This document shows, in pieces, positions 1 through 7,019 of a DNA stretch of 9,860 bases (position 1 is the stretch's first letter; each line of letters begins with the position of its first letter). Under the pieces are notes generated by a model. That model worked only from the letters and a program-made list of their open reading frames with translations. It was not told the DNA's origin and made no database searches. Both the position numbers and the translations under genes were made by a program. This stretch comes from Pedobacter sp. (GTDB taxonomy: Bacteria; Bacteroidota; Bacteroidia; Sphingobacteriales; Sphingobacteriaceae), in the NCBI GenBank assembly GCA_030149995.1, contig JASLGV010000546.1, positions 1-9,860 on the forward strand. The letters run 5' to 3'.

Positions 1-2028
1 TCCGGCACCATATAAACCTCTGTAACCAAAGTCGCTTGCAAACCCCGATGCATTACCTGTACGGCCATAACTGGCACGCAAACGCAAACTGCTCAGGGTG
101 GTTGAGCCTTCCATAAAATGCTCTTTGTAAATGTTCCAGCCAGTACCCAGGGCATAAAATACCTGGTATTGGTTTGCAGATGGAGCCCTCGAAGTCCCAT
201 CGCCACGCAGGCTGGCTGTAAAAGTATACTTATCTGCATAAGAATACCTGAATATGCCAATTTGCGAAAGCAGCCTGTTTTGTGAGCGGCCGCCATTAAT
301 TAAGGGAATAAAGCTGTTATCGGCCGTTCCCTGTGTAATGCCGGCAGGCGTGTTTTCCAGGCCCGGAATTAATCCGTATCCGGTAAATCCGTAGCTGCTG
401 TAATTCTTCTGGTTAATTTCGGCCAGCAGGTTTACTTCTACATCGTGCAGGCCCCAGGCTTTGTTATACATTAAACCGCCGGTTGCAATCAGCCCCAGGT
501 TATTTACGTATTCATTCTGGTAGCTGCCTTGTTCGCCCGGATCAACCAGGCTACCCAGGTAAGAGTCCGGGCGTATGTAGGCGGTATGCTTATGCTGCTG
601 GTAATCAAGTCCAAAAGTGCTGGTAAATTTCAGCGAAGGGCTTAGCTGGTAAGAGATATTGGTCGAGATCAAGCCTTTAACCTGGTCTTCGGTGCGGTTA
701 ATATCCTTATACATAGAAAGTGCATTGGCTCCATATTTATTGGTTCCGGTGGCCAGGGTGCCATCTTCATTGTATAGGGTTTCGTACGGAAGGGAGAAGT
801 ACATAGCCGCTACCGGATTGGTTTCAGACACATCAAAATCTCCTTCTGTTACGCTCGATTTTACATAGCCCAGGCCAATGTTAAGTCCGAGTTTTAGACG
901 GCCATTGGTGTGCTGAATATTTGAACGCAGGTTGTACCGGTTTAGTCCGGAGTTATGTAATACACCTTCCTGCTGGAAATAGCCGCCCGAGAGGTAATAG
1001 GTTGTTTTTTCAGAACCGCCCGAAATATCGAGGTTATGAGATTGTGTAAAGGCGGTACGCAGAATTTTATTGTTTAAATCGTTGTGGGTGTTCCTTAAAG
1101 TATTCAAATACCGGTCGCCATATGCGTAATCCTCTGCTGTTTTTGCAGAACCATCGGGGTTTTTATCATTCTTTCTTGAATATTGCCATCCCGGGAAAGC
1201 AGGATCCTGTAGAATTTCTTCAAATTGCAGGCGCTGGTCGGTATTCATCATGTTCCATTTAGACATATTTACCTTCGAAAAACCAAATTGATTCTGATAG
1301 TTAACAGTGGTTCTGCCGGTTGGGTTGGCAACACCTTTTTTGGTGCTAATCACCACCACGCCATTGGCCGCTCTTGAGCCATAGGGTGCTGTAGATGCCG
1401 CATCTTTTAAAACGCTGTACGATTCAAAATCTTCGGGATTCAATGCCGATACAGATGCCGGATCAATGGGTACGCCATCAACAATATATAAAGGATTGGT
1501 GTTTCCTCCCTGCAAAGATGCAATACCACGAATGGTTACCCGGCCAGGTGTACCCGGTAACCCCGAGGCAGAGGCTACATATAAACCCGGTACCCGTCCT
1601 TGTAAGGCCTGATCCAGTGAGGCAACCGGTGCAGCACTTACGGCCGACCCCTCCAGCTTGGATATAGCACCCGTTAAGCGCGTGCGGCTTTGCCGGGTAT
1701 AACCCGTAATAACCACATCCTGCAAAAATTGCTCAGATGGTTGGAGCATCATGTCTATCGTTTCTATACCTGGTTTAAGGGTAACGGTTGTATCCTTATA
1801 ACCGATATAGGCAAATTTGATCGTTTTTGTTTCGGCAGCAACCGGTAACTGATATTTTCCTTCCACATTGGTGGTGGTGCTGTTTTTGACTTCGGTGGTA
1901 TACACGGTAACCCCCACCAGATTCTCGGAGGTAAGTGCATCTTTTACTGTACCCTTAATGACCCTGCTTTGCGCAGTGGCCCAAAAATAGCAGCTTATCA
2001 ATGCAAATGTTAGTAGTATTTTCTTCAT
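1..2028 (-). CDS. SusC/RagA-family TonB-linked outer-membrane receptor, partial (N-terminal 676 codons)
   Basis: This is the front part of a SusC/RagA-type TonB-dependent receptor, an outer-membrane barrel that imports oligosaccharides or other nutrients together with a SusD lipoprotein. The frame is open from the ATG at 2028 to the window edge. A signal peptide (basic MKK, hydrophobic core, TAQS at about 17-20) is followed by a carboxypeptidase-regulatory-like beta-sandwich (about 21-95). The TonB-box region and plug contain VVITGY (about 103), YIVDGVPID (about 180) and SVLKDA followed by YGSRAANGVVVISTKKG (about 205-230), the hallmark SusC plug sequence. From about 235 on it is barrel, rich in alternating aromatic strands. 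There is no STN signalling domain and no FecI/FecR-like gene on its upstream side, so transenvelope sigma/anti-sigma control is unlikely. These receptors usually run about 1000 residues, so roughly a third is missing. A susD gene is expected beyond the left edge. The substrate cannot be assigned. Confidence 0.95.
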   Translation of the reverse strand, partial: MKKILLTFALISCYFWATAQSRVIKGTVKDALTSENLVGVTVYTTEVKNSTTTNVEGKYQLPVAAETKTIKFAYIGYKDTTVTLKPGIETIDMMLQPSEQFLQDVVITGYTRQSRTRLTGAISKLEGSAVSAAPVASLDQALQGRVPGLYVASASGLPGTPGRVTIRGIASLQGGNTNPLYIVDGVPIDPASVSALNPEDFESYSVLKDAASTAPYGSRAANGVVVISTKKGVANPTGRTTVNYQNQFGFSKVNMSKWNMMNTDQRLQFEEILQDPAFPGWQYSRKNDKNPDGSAKTAEDYAYGDRYLNTLRNTHNDLNNKILRTAFTQSHNLDISGGSEKTTYYLSGGYFQQEGVLHNSGLNRYNLRSNIQHTNGRLKLGLNIGLGYVKSSVTEGDFDVSETNPVAAMYFSLPYETLYNEDGTLATGTNKYGANALSMYKDINRTEDQVKGLISTNISYQLSPSLKFTSTFGLDYQQHKHTAYIRPDSYLGSLVDPGEQGSYQNEYVNNLGLIATGGLMYNKAWGLHDVEVNLLAEINQKNYSSYGFTGYGLIPGLENTPAGITQGTADNSFIPLINGGRSQNRLLSQIGIFRYSYADKYTFTASLRGDGTSRAPSANQYQVFYALGTGWNIYKEHFMEGSTTLSSLRLRASYGRTGNASGFASDFGYRGLYGAG

Positions 2029-2074
2029 AAATCTGAAATAAACAAACAGTGAAACAATTAAAATTATATGCTGC

Positions 2075-2082
2075 CAAAACTA
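2075..2082 (-). promoter_or_regulatory. Candidate -7 box for the SusC gene
   Basis: Read on the minus strand, this is TAGTTTTG, an exact match to the Bacteroidota -7 consensus TAnnTTTG, lying 47 nt upstream of the SusC start codon. I see no convincing TTTG -33 element at the expected spacing, so this rests on one short motif in AT-rich DNA. Confidence 0.3.
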
Positions 2083-2250
2083 TCATTTGCGTATTAGCGA
2101 CGGTTTAAGCATACATAAGCGGAGCGTTAGAATGTGATTAAGAGTTTTTAATAAATGAGGTATTGAAGCCTTTTTATGGTCAGGGGGTAAGTGTTTGTGT
2201 TCAGGTTATCTCCGAAACCAAAGATACTGGCGAAGAAGAATTGTGTTGTA

Positions 2251-2340
2251 TTTCAGCTGGTAAAGTGATGTGTGTCAGGTGAATTACCTGTTGGTTTGTT
2301 CAATTTAGCCGGATCAATAAAAGTAAAATACCAGCTGAAA
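2251..2340. repeat. Perfect 12-bp inverted repeat enclosing a small hairpin
   Basis: TTTCAGCTGGTA at 2251-2262 is the exact reverse complement of TACCAGCTGAAA at 2329-2340, with 66 nt between them. Inside, CAGGT (2276-2280) can pair with ACCTG (2286-2290). The right arm ends 16 nt before the ATG at 2357, so it would lie in the 5' leader or promoter of that gene. It could be a leader RNA stem or two oppositely oriented copies of a protein-binding site. Each arm has the self-complementary core CAGCTG, so the match beyond chance is mostly the three flanking bases on each side. Confidence 0.5.
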
Positions 2341-2356
2341 CTTATAAGACTTTAAT

Positions 2357-2731
2357 ATGGAAACGATTTGTTACAAGTACTACCAGGTATGTAAATATGA
2401 TACCGCCATTGCTGAAATCAGGATGGTGGATTTAAAACCTGTAACGGCCGGCCCTCTGGTTCAAAACCTGCGGTTAACCGAAGAGTTTTCTCAGGTTTAT
2501 ACCTGCAGAAGTTTAATTGCGGCCATGGAGAAAGCCAAAGTAACGGCTTTGTGCTACATCAATATGCTGATCGAAAAAGGTAAAACAGGGCAGGAAGCAT
2601 TGCTGCAATACCGCATAGATCATTATGAAGATCTGAATATCAACCTGGTTGATACCAATATCAGAAAGGTTGAACGCCTGATACTGGACGATACCCGTTA
2701 TCAATGGAGGCCTTACCGGATAGGTATTTAA
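2357..2731 (+). CDS. Unrecognised 124-aa cytoplasmic protein
   Basis: I do not recognise this protein. It has no signal peptide or membrane segment, so it should be cytoplasmic. The middle (about 41-90) looks mainly helical, with stretches such as SLIAAMEKAKVTAL and GQEALLQYRIDHYEDL. The C-terminal part (about 95-124) is charged and ends in an arginine- and tyrosine-rich tail. Four cysteines (5, 12, 50, 66) are scattered and form no CxxC metal motif. The ATG at 2357 has no clear Shine-Dalgarno sequence, which is usual in this phylum. It lies 54 nt before the first YceI-like gene on the same strand, with no terminator between, so co-transcription is possible. Codon use and base composition resemble the neighbours. 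It is probably a real gene given its 124-codon length and placement, but no function can be given. Confidence 0.65.
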   Translation: METICYKYYQVCKYDTAIAEIRMVDLKPVTAGPLVQNLRLTEEFSQVYTCRSLIAAMEKAKVTALCYINMLIEKGKTGQEALLQYRIDHYEDLNINLVDTNIRKVERLILDDTRYQWRPYRIGI

Positions 2732-2785
2732 GCCGCTGTGTTCATCGAAGTAAAGTCTTAATCATCTTAATGCTTTCAGAAGAAA

Positions 2786-3388
2786 ATGTACTTATTTAAA
2801 ACCGTTCTGTTTTTTGTCGTGATGGCATGGCCGGTTTTCCATTTTACATCCGGACCGGCAAATCCACCTAAATGGGTATTAACCAGGGAATGCCGTTTTA
2901 AGGTTAACGGACGTACCAACATCAACCAGTTCAGTTGCATCATTCCTGAATTTGCGCAATGTGATACGTTGGTTTTTAATGGGAGCAACCCGGATGGGCC
3001 GGTAAAAATGAACGGATCTATGGTGTTGGATTTGCTCCGGTTCGACTGCCACAACCAGATGATGACAAGTGATCTGCGTAAAACGCTAAAAGTTAAAACC
3101 TTTCCCAAGCTGATTATAAGATTTCTCAATCTGAGTAAATATCCCGATCCGCTAAGGGCGGGAAATGTAACCGGAACGGTTGCCATCGAACTGGCAGGCG
3201 TGGTTAAAAAGTTCGATGTGAGCTACACTTGTACAGCTGTTTCGGCTGGTAACGTAAGTCTAACCGGTTCCAGGCAATTGAATTTTTCTGACTTTGATCT
3301 TGTACCTCCCAGAAAGTTAGGCGGCATGATTAAAACAGATAATGAATTAAATGTAGAATTTATCCTCAACGCCCGCATTCTAAATTAA
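2786..3388 (+). CDS. YceI-like exported protein (divergent copy)
   Basis: This is a 200-aa YceI-family protein. The family has a lipocalin-like beta-barrel, and characterised members bind isoprenoid or amide lipids in the periplasm. An N-terminal hydrophobic stretch (about 6-20, after Lys5) is a signal peptide or anchor; the cleavage site is not obvious. The family fold shows in the alternating strands and the C-terminal pattern FDLVPPRKLGGMIKTDNEL (about 170-188), which aligns with QPPSFMLGAMKVGNEL of the second YceI-like gene here. In the middle, DLRKTLKVKTFPKLIIRF (about 96-113) matches the family's xYxxFPxIxF strand. It departs from typical members in having NINQF where others have a V-H-x-W motif, and in its five cysteines (36, 51, 59, 88, 149), so its ligand may differ. 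Its stop is 5 nt from the next ATG, indicating a tight operon with the membrane protein. Confidence 0.82.
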   Translation: MYLFKTVLFFVVMAWPVFHFTSGPANPPKWVLTRECRFKVNGRTNINQFSCIIPEFAQCDTLVFNGSNPDGPVKMNGSMVLDLLRFDCHNQMMTSDLRKTLKVKTFPKLIIRFLNLSKYPDPLRAGNVTGTVAIELAGVVKKFDVSYTCTAVSAGNVSLTGSRQLNFSDFDLVPPRKLGGMIKTDNELNVEFILNARILN

Positions 3389-3393
3389 ATTAC

Positions 3394-3801
3394 ATGAAAA
3401 AAATTATCGTACCGGGATTAATTGCAGGTGTTTTCCTGTTTATATTAAGCTATGGCGGACTTTATCTGGGAATCAGATTTTTGCCAAACCTTTTTCTCGA
3501 TTATAACAATCCGCTTTTTAACTCGGAAGGAGACAGAGATAGTTTGTTTTATCTGCATGCCTTTGTAATCAGCATGGCTTTATCGTGGTTTTGGGAACGC
3601 TTTAAAGGCCTGCTTTCCGGTCATTTTATATACAAAGCCCTGCAATTCGGATTTATTTATGCAGTGGTTTCCCTGCTGCCTGTTATGTGGATTACATTTA
3701 GTGCAATGGATATTACCGTATGGATGGTTTTGAGCTGGTTTATGTATGGTTTTGTACAGGCCGTACTGGCCGGTATTCTGTTTACAAAACTCAACCCTTA
3801 G
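3394..3801 (+). CDS. Small four-helix integral membrane protein, unknown function
   Basis: This is a 135-aa protein with four predicted membrane helices at about 6-28, 50-67, 83-104 and 108-130. They are joined by a polar loop (30-49, with GDRDS) and a basic loop (ERFKGLLSGHFIYK, 68-81). The basic loop suggests that this side faces the cytoplasm. Tryptophans at 65, 67, 99, 110 and 115 sit at helix ends. I do not recognise a named family and see no catalytic or metal-binding motif. It begins 5 nt after the upstream YceI-like gene, so the two are almost certainly co-transcribed and probably translationally coupled. It may be an inner-membrane partner of the YceI-like proteins; some other YceI genes lie beside cytochrome b561-like membrane proteins, but the histidines needed to bind heme are not arranged that way here (only His55 and His77). 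The context is suggestive and the role is not known. Confidence 0.75.
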   Translation: MKKIIVPGLIAGVFLFILSYGGLYLGIRFLPNLFLDYNNPLFNSEGDRDSLFYLHAFVISMALSWFWERFKGLLSGHFIYKALQFGFIYAVVSLLPVMWITFSAMDITVWMVLSWFMYGFVQAVLAGILFTKLNP

Positions 3802-3907
3802 TTTTGTTTTTTTATAATGCAAGGTGCTGATTTTTAGAAAATTAAATAAGTGATTACAATCATGTTTATACCTGTTGCTGCTCATTAGCGGGGCGTTCAA
3901 AGTAGGC

Positions 3908-3915
3908 TACTTTTG
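3908..3915 (+). promoter_or_regulatory. Candidate -7 box for the second YceI/outer-membrane gene pair
   Basis: TACTTTTG matches the Bacteroidota -7 consensus TAnnTTTG exactly. It lies 25 nt before the ATG at 3940, giving a short leader. No clear TTTG -33 element is seen about 19 nt upstream. If real, it rules out the alternative upstream TTG start at 3913, which overlaps this element, and it marks a separate transcription unit for 3940-6002. Confidence 0.4.
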
Positions 3916-3939
3916 ATTAAACAATCCAAAAGATGTATT

Positions 3940-4548
3940 ATGAAAAAGTCAGCTTTTACTCCATTCAATACCTTCGGCCGCAGATGCCTGTGCCTGTTGG
4001 TTCTTCTAACAATTTCAGGTTATAACTTGTATGCACAGGTTAACTATAAAGCAACCGGTACGGTAAAGGTTGCCGGTAAATCGAATGTGCACGATTGGGA
4101 AATGACTGCACAAAACATTGTATGCGAAGCCGGCTTTAGTCAGGCGGCTGCCGATGAACTGCCCAAGGCGCTTACCAGCCTCAGTTTTAGCGTAAATGCC
4201 AAAAACCTGAAAAGTAAAAACGAATCGATGGATAACCGTACCTATAAAGCCATTAAGGCAGATACGTATCCCCAAATTACGTTTAAGCTTGCTGAAGCAA
4301 CTTTAACGCCCGGCCAGAAAAACAAATGCTCCATCAAAGCCTCCGGTAAGTTAACCATTGCCGGTGTTACCAAACTGATCAACCTGAATGTTGATGCAGA
4401 GCTCAAGGCCGACAATACCATTCAGTGTACAGGCGAAGAAAAGATCCTGCTAACGGATTACAACATCCAGCCACCCAGCTTTATGCTTGGAGCGATGAAA
4501 GTAGGCAACGAACTAACCATCAGCTACAACCTGAACTTTAAAAAATAG
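3940..4548 (+). CDS. YceI-family periplasmic lipid-binding-like protein
   Basis: This is a 202-aa YceI-family protein with the expected lipocalin-like fold. Characterised family members bind polyprenoids or fatty-acid amides in the periplasm. It has a clear signal peptide: basic start (MKK...RR), hydrophobic core (about 16-27) and a YAQ-V cleavage site near residue 33. Family features in order are GTVKVAGKSNVHDWEM (40-55), the DNRTYKAIKADTYPQITF strand (98-115), GKLTIAGVTKLINL (126-139) and the C-terminal PPSFMLGAMKVGNELTI (168-184). I chose the ATG at 3940. A TTG start nine codons upstream is possible, but it would put a polar segment in front of the signal peptide and would overlap a likely -7 box. 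It lies 31 nt upstream of the outer-membrane barrel gene and shares its terminator, so the two form a unit. Bacteroidota often carry such an exported YceI beside an outer-membrane protein; the ligand is unknown. Confidence 0.9.
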   Translation: MKKSAFTPFNTFGRRCLCLLVLLTISGYNLYAQVNYKATGTVKVAGKSNVHDWEMTAQNIVCEAGFSQAAADELPKALTSLSFSVNAKNLKSKNESMDNRTYKAIKADTYPQITFKLAEATLTPGQKNKCSIKASGKLTIAGVTKLINLNVDAELKADNTIQCTGEEKILLTDYNIQPPSFMLGAMKVGNELTISYNLNFKK

Positions 4549-4579
4549 CTTCTACATAATTACCATATAAACGACGATC

Positions 4580-5950
4580 ATGAAAATTAAAAAATTAGCA
4601 CTGCTCCTGCCTGTGTTCGCCGGATTTGCTTTTTGTCCGCTGCTGAGTAAGGCACAGTTTCAAAAGATAGATAACATCAGATCTTACGATAAAACGGGGA
4701 TCAATGTATTTGAAGATCCCAAAGACACACTAACCACTTTCGATGGCTTAAAATTAAAGTTTGGGGCAGGTTTTACGCAGCAGTTTCAGGGATTGAAACA
4801 CGAAAATCCCGACGCACTTAAAAACAATGTAGGTGCGGTAGGCGTGCCAGGTAATCGTTTACGAAGCATTACACCGGGTTTTATGACTGCACAAGCCAAT
4901 TTGTATATGGATGTTCAGCTGGCAGATGGTATCAGGCTTAACATTACCAGTTACCTGTCTTCCAGACACCACAATGAAGTGTGGATTAAAGGCGGATACA
5001 TTCAGTTCGACAAACTTCCTTTTAAAGGAGAATTGTGGGAAGAGCTGATGAAAATAGCAACCATTAAAGTTGGACATTATGAACTTGATTACGGCGATGC
5101 GCATTACCGCCGGAGCGATGGAGGTAATACCCTGTACAATCCCTTTATGGAAAACAATATTATGGATGCCTTTGCCACAGAAATAGGTGGACAGGTAATG
5201 CTGCGGAAAAATGGTTTGTTTGGATTAATAGGCCTGAGCAGTGGCATGATAAAAGGAAACATTGATTCCTTAACCAAGGCTGCCAATCCGGATGGAGACT
5301 ATACCAAATCACCTTCTTTGTTGTTAAAAGGTGGCTTTGACAGGCAGCTTACCGAGGATGTAAGACTTAGGGTAAGTGGTTCTTATTATGGCAACCAGGG
5401 AGGAGGTGCCAATACCTTATACGGAGGCGACCGTACCGGTTCTAATTATCAGTATGTAATGGAATCAAATACGATTGCTGAATCTACTGCCATGGCTTTT
5501 TCAGGTCGCTTTAATCCGGGCTTTACCAAAAAAGTAAATTCATTTATGGCCAACGGATTTCTGAAAGTAAAAGGTGTTGAATTATTTGGTACGTACGAAT
5601 ATTCGGCAGGTAGAACAGCAAAAGAATTTAACAGCAGAAAAGCAAGGCAGTTTGCCATTGATGGTGTGTACCGTTTCGGACATCAGGAAAACCTGTTTGT
5701 GGGCCTTAAATACAATACCGTATCCGCAAGACTGGCCGATAACTTAGCCGGTACCGGTGCTGGGCCTATTGTGTATAATGATGATGTTAAAATCAATCGG
5801 GTAGCAGGTGCTGCGGGTTGGTTCCTAACCAAAAATATCTTGCTAAAAGGCGAGTATGTTGTGCAGAAATATAAAGATTTTCCAAGTGCCGATATGCGTG
5901 CAGGTGGCAAGTTTAACGGCTACGTAGTAGAAGCTGTAGTTGGATTTTAA
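4580..5950 (+). CDS. Porin-like outer-membrane beta-barrel protein
   Basis: This 456-aa protein is predicted to be an outer-membrane barrel. It has a signal peptide (MKIKK, hydrophobic 6-20, cleavage after SKA at 25, next residue Gln) and a short polar N-terminal segment. From about 55 on, many amphipathic strands alternate hydrophobic and polar residues, with glycine- and asparagine-rich loops (for example GNQGGGANTLYGGDRTGSNYQY at about 272-293). It ends in aromatic Phe456 (VVEAVVGF), as expected for insertion by the BAM machinery. There is no plug domain or TonB box, so it is porin-like rather than a TonB receptor. Length and style fit the porin/OprO-OprP-like superfamily, though I cannot name the exact family. 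It is the last gene of its unit, 31 nt after a YceI-like gene and 5 nt before a strong terminator. The pairing suggests the YceI-like protein may carry something related to this channel; the substrate is unknown. Confidence 0.85.
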   Translation: MKIKKLALLLPVFAGFAFCPLLSKAQFQKIDNIRSYDKTGINVFEDPKDTLTTFDGLKLKFGAGFTQQFQGLKHENPDALKNNVGAVGVPGNRLRSITPGFMTAQANLYMDVQLADGIRLNITSYLSSRHHNEVWIKGGYIQFDKLPFKGELWEELMKIATIKVGHYELDYGDAHYRRSDGGNTLYNPFMENNIMDAFATEIGGQVMLRKNGLFGLIGLSSGMIKGNIDSLTKAANPDGDYTKSPSLLLKGGFDRQLTEDVRLRVSGSYYGNQGGGANTLYGGDRTGSNYQYVMESNTIAESTAMAFSGRFNPGFTKKVNSFMANGFLKVKGVELFGTYEYSAGRTAKEFNSRKARQFAIDGVYRFGHQENLFVGLKYNTVSARLADNLAGTGAGPIVYNDDVKINRVAGAAGWFLTKNILLKGEYVVQKYKDFPSADMRAGGKFNGYVVEAVVGF

Positions 5951-5955
5951 CCATT

Positions 5956-6002
5956 AACCAAACGTGTGGCAAAATTGGAGTTTGCCACACGTTTGGTTTT
6001 TT
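5956..6002 (+). terminator. Strong intrinsic terminator of the envelope cluster
   Basis: The arms 5956-5973 and 5981-5998 are perfectly complementary over 18 bp (core ACGTGTGGCAAA / TTTGCCACACGT), with a 7-nt loop. A run of six T at 5997-6002 follows and overlaps the end of the right arm. It begins 5 nt after the stop codon of the outer-membrane barrel gene. There is no matching T run for the minus strand, so it acts on rightward transcription. Confidence 0.95.
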
Positions 6003-6232
6003 ATGTAAAGAAGCTTTACGAATTTATAGGATTGCTGTTTTAGGGATTGGATGTTAAATAACGGCCGGTAATTATAATAACCAGCTCTTTTTCAGATATT
6101 TTCTTTTAAAAATACCCACTATTAGCTATTTTTTAATTATGATGGCTACACGTACTTTGTGAATGTAAATCAAGGAGGACACAAGGTTAACAGCAGCGGC
6201 CTTCATATTAAGTTGTCATAGAGCTTTTTATT

Positions 6233-6251
6233 TCAGGTTCTTAGAACCTGA
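6233..6251. promoter_or_regulatory. 19-nt palindrome upstream of the small zinc-ribbon gene
   Basis: TCAGGTTCT-T-AGAACCTGA is a perfect palindrome with 9-bp arms around one central base, ending 35 nt before the ATG at 6287. No T run follows, so it is not an intrinsic terminator. Its symmetry and position suit an operator for a dimeric regulator, or a short leader hairpin. No regulator gene is visible nearby. Confidence 0.45.
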
Positions 6252-6286
6252 TCAGCAGCTGTACCTTCAAAATTAAATGTAAGTTT

Positions 6287-6529
6287 ATGTTTAACATTGG
6301 ATTTGCCGATCAAAATAAATCCTTTTCCGATTTCTATACGGAGGTTTGGGTGCAATGCCCCGCTTGCAGGAATTTGGCTATAGCTAAATTAAGGAAGGAA
6401 CAAAAATTTGTCAGATTGCTTTGTACACGCTGCCGGCTACAGCATGAAATCTCGACTTCTACTGATGTCGAGGTAAATTATGTACCGTCTGCCCATCAAC
6501 GCTTTGAATTTGATTGCCGTTTCTTATAG
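6287..6529 (+). CDS. Small zinc-ribbon-like protein (CxxC-x18-CxxC)
   Basis: This 80-aa protein has a zinc-ribbon-like pair of knuckles: C24-P-A-C27 and C46-T-R-C49, separated by 18 residues that contain basic and hydrophobic strands (LRKEQKFVRLLC). The leader EVWVQCPACRNL is typical of small treble-clef or zinc-ribbon proteins in this phylum. The four cysteines most likely bind one zinc ion; a fifth, C77, near the end is probably not a ligand. There is no signal peptide, so it should be cytoplasmic. The C-terminal 30 residues carry no recognised motif. It stands alone: a terminator lies 284 nt upstream, and the next gene starts more than 850 nt downstream. The 284-nt upstream spacer holds the 19-nt palindrome at 6233-6251 and a purine-rich AAGGAGG at about 6172 that is not followed by a usable start codon. 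The function is unknown; nucleic-acid or protein binding is the usual guess for such modules. Confidence 0.7.
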   Translation: MFNIGFADQNKSFSDFYTEVWVQCPACRNLAIAKLRKEQKFVRLLCTRCRLQHEISTSTDVEVNYVPSAHQRFEFDCRFL

Positions 6530-6974
6530 AACTTAAGTTTGTTTGCGTATAATCCGGATTACTTTGATTATGCCGGTTTAATAACCGGTTAGAAGGGCAA
6601 TTCAGATTCAAGATAACTTACACGGCTTTCTTATATATAATCTGGGCGAAGTGCCTGCTATTCTTTTAATGCCGTATTTATGTATGGATAAGGGAAGATA
6701 AGTTGGATTGGTTTAAGCTCATTTTACAATGTATTTTATTTTTTACAGATGGTTATTTCTAAATTGATGCAACCATTTTATTAATTCATTCCGAATCAGC
6801 CCAGGCTGGCCTTTGTGGTGTCATACATATTTCCCCTTATTCCTATACAAGTAAGACCGTATATTTCCTCTTTGTGAAGCTCAATAAAAGGGCTGTAAAA
6901 GTGGGTAGAAAGTGTTTAAAGTACACTATTTAAAAAATTTATGCGACCAATTTATCTCCCTAAAGCTAATTTTA
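6530..6974. other. Long AT-rich intergenic spacer with no visible gene
   Basis: About 445 nt lie between the zinc-ribbon gene and the promoter region of the B12 riboswitch. I find only very short frames (up to about 11 codons from an ATG). The one structured element is a 6-bp hairpin, CCGGTT-taat-AACCGG (6573-6588), about 44 nt after the zinc-ribbon stop; it lacks a T run and could at best be a weak transcript end. No transcription-factor gene such as prpR is present in this spacer. Confidence 0.6.
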
Positions 6975-7010
6975 TTTGGTTTTAATTTTATACATTGCGA
7001 TTGTTCTTTG
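6975..7010 (+). promoter_or_regulatory. Possible promoter of the riboswitch-prpBCD transcript
   Basis: TTTG at 6975-6978 and TTCTTTG at 7004-7010 loosely resemble the -33/-7 pair of Bacteroidota promoters (TTTG and TAnnTTTG). Transcription would then start at about 7017, almost exactly at the 5' end of the riboswitch aptamer. The -7 box lacks the TA, and the spacer is longer than usual, so the positional fit is the main support. Confidence 0.25.
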
Positions 7011-7019
7011 TATCAAAAC

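Larger units (their letters stand above)
2029..2356. other. Divergent intergenic region with a 12-bp inverted repeat
   Basis: This 328-nt spacer separates the minus-strand receptor gene from the plus-strand envelope cluster, so it must hold promoters for both directions. On the receptor side it has only the candidate -7 box at 2075-2082. On the other side is a perfect 12-bp inverted repeat (2251-2262 and 2329-2340). No coding frame is visible here, and I see no tRNA or recognisable riboswitch. Confidence 0.6.

Noticed and set aside
2092..2132. Resemblance between TTAGCG...GCGTT stretches upstream of the SusC gene and at 3885-3897, as a shared regulatory site.
   Set aside because: Spacing and intervening bases differ, and the shared words are only 5-6 nt long.
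2776..3186. A 136-codon minus-strand open frame opposite the first YceI-like gene.
   Set aside because: It lies entirely in the shadow of a recognisable coding gene on the other strand and shows no family motif.
3913..3939. TTG start that would add nine residues to the second YceI-like protein.
   Set aside because: It would place a polar segment in front of a normal MKK signal peptide, and it overlaps the likely -7 box TACTTTTG; the ATG at 3940 is better.
6172..6195. A strong Shine-Dalgarno-like AAGGAGG.
   Set aside because: No start codon with an open frame lies at a usable distance downstream, and genes here generally do not use such sites.
6573..6588. Hairpin CCGGTT-taat-AACCGG as terminator of the zinc-ribbon gene.
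   Set aside because: Only 6 bp and not followed by a T run, so it does not meet the pattern of an intrinsic terminator.
6530..6592. A 20-codon in-frame open stretch directly after the zinc-ribbon stop codon, suggesting stop-codon readthrough or a nonsense mutation.
   Set aside because: It is short, runs into a hairpin at 6573-6588 and has no recognisable motif. Twenty open codons after a stop are common by chance, and the 80-aa protein already holds the whole metal motif.
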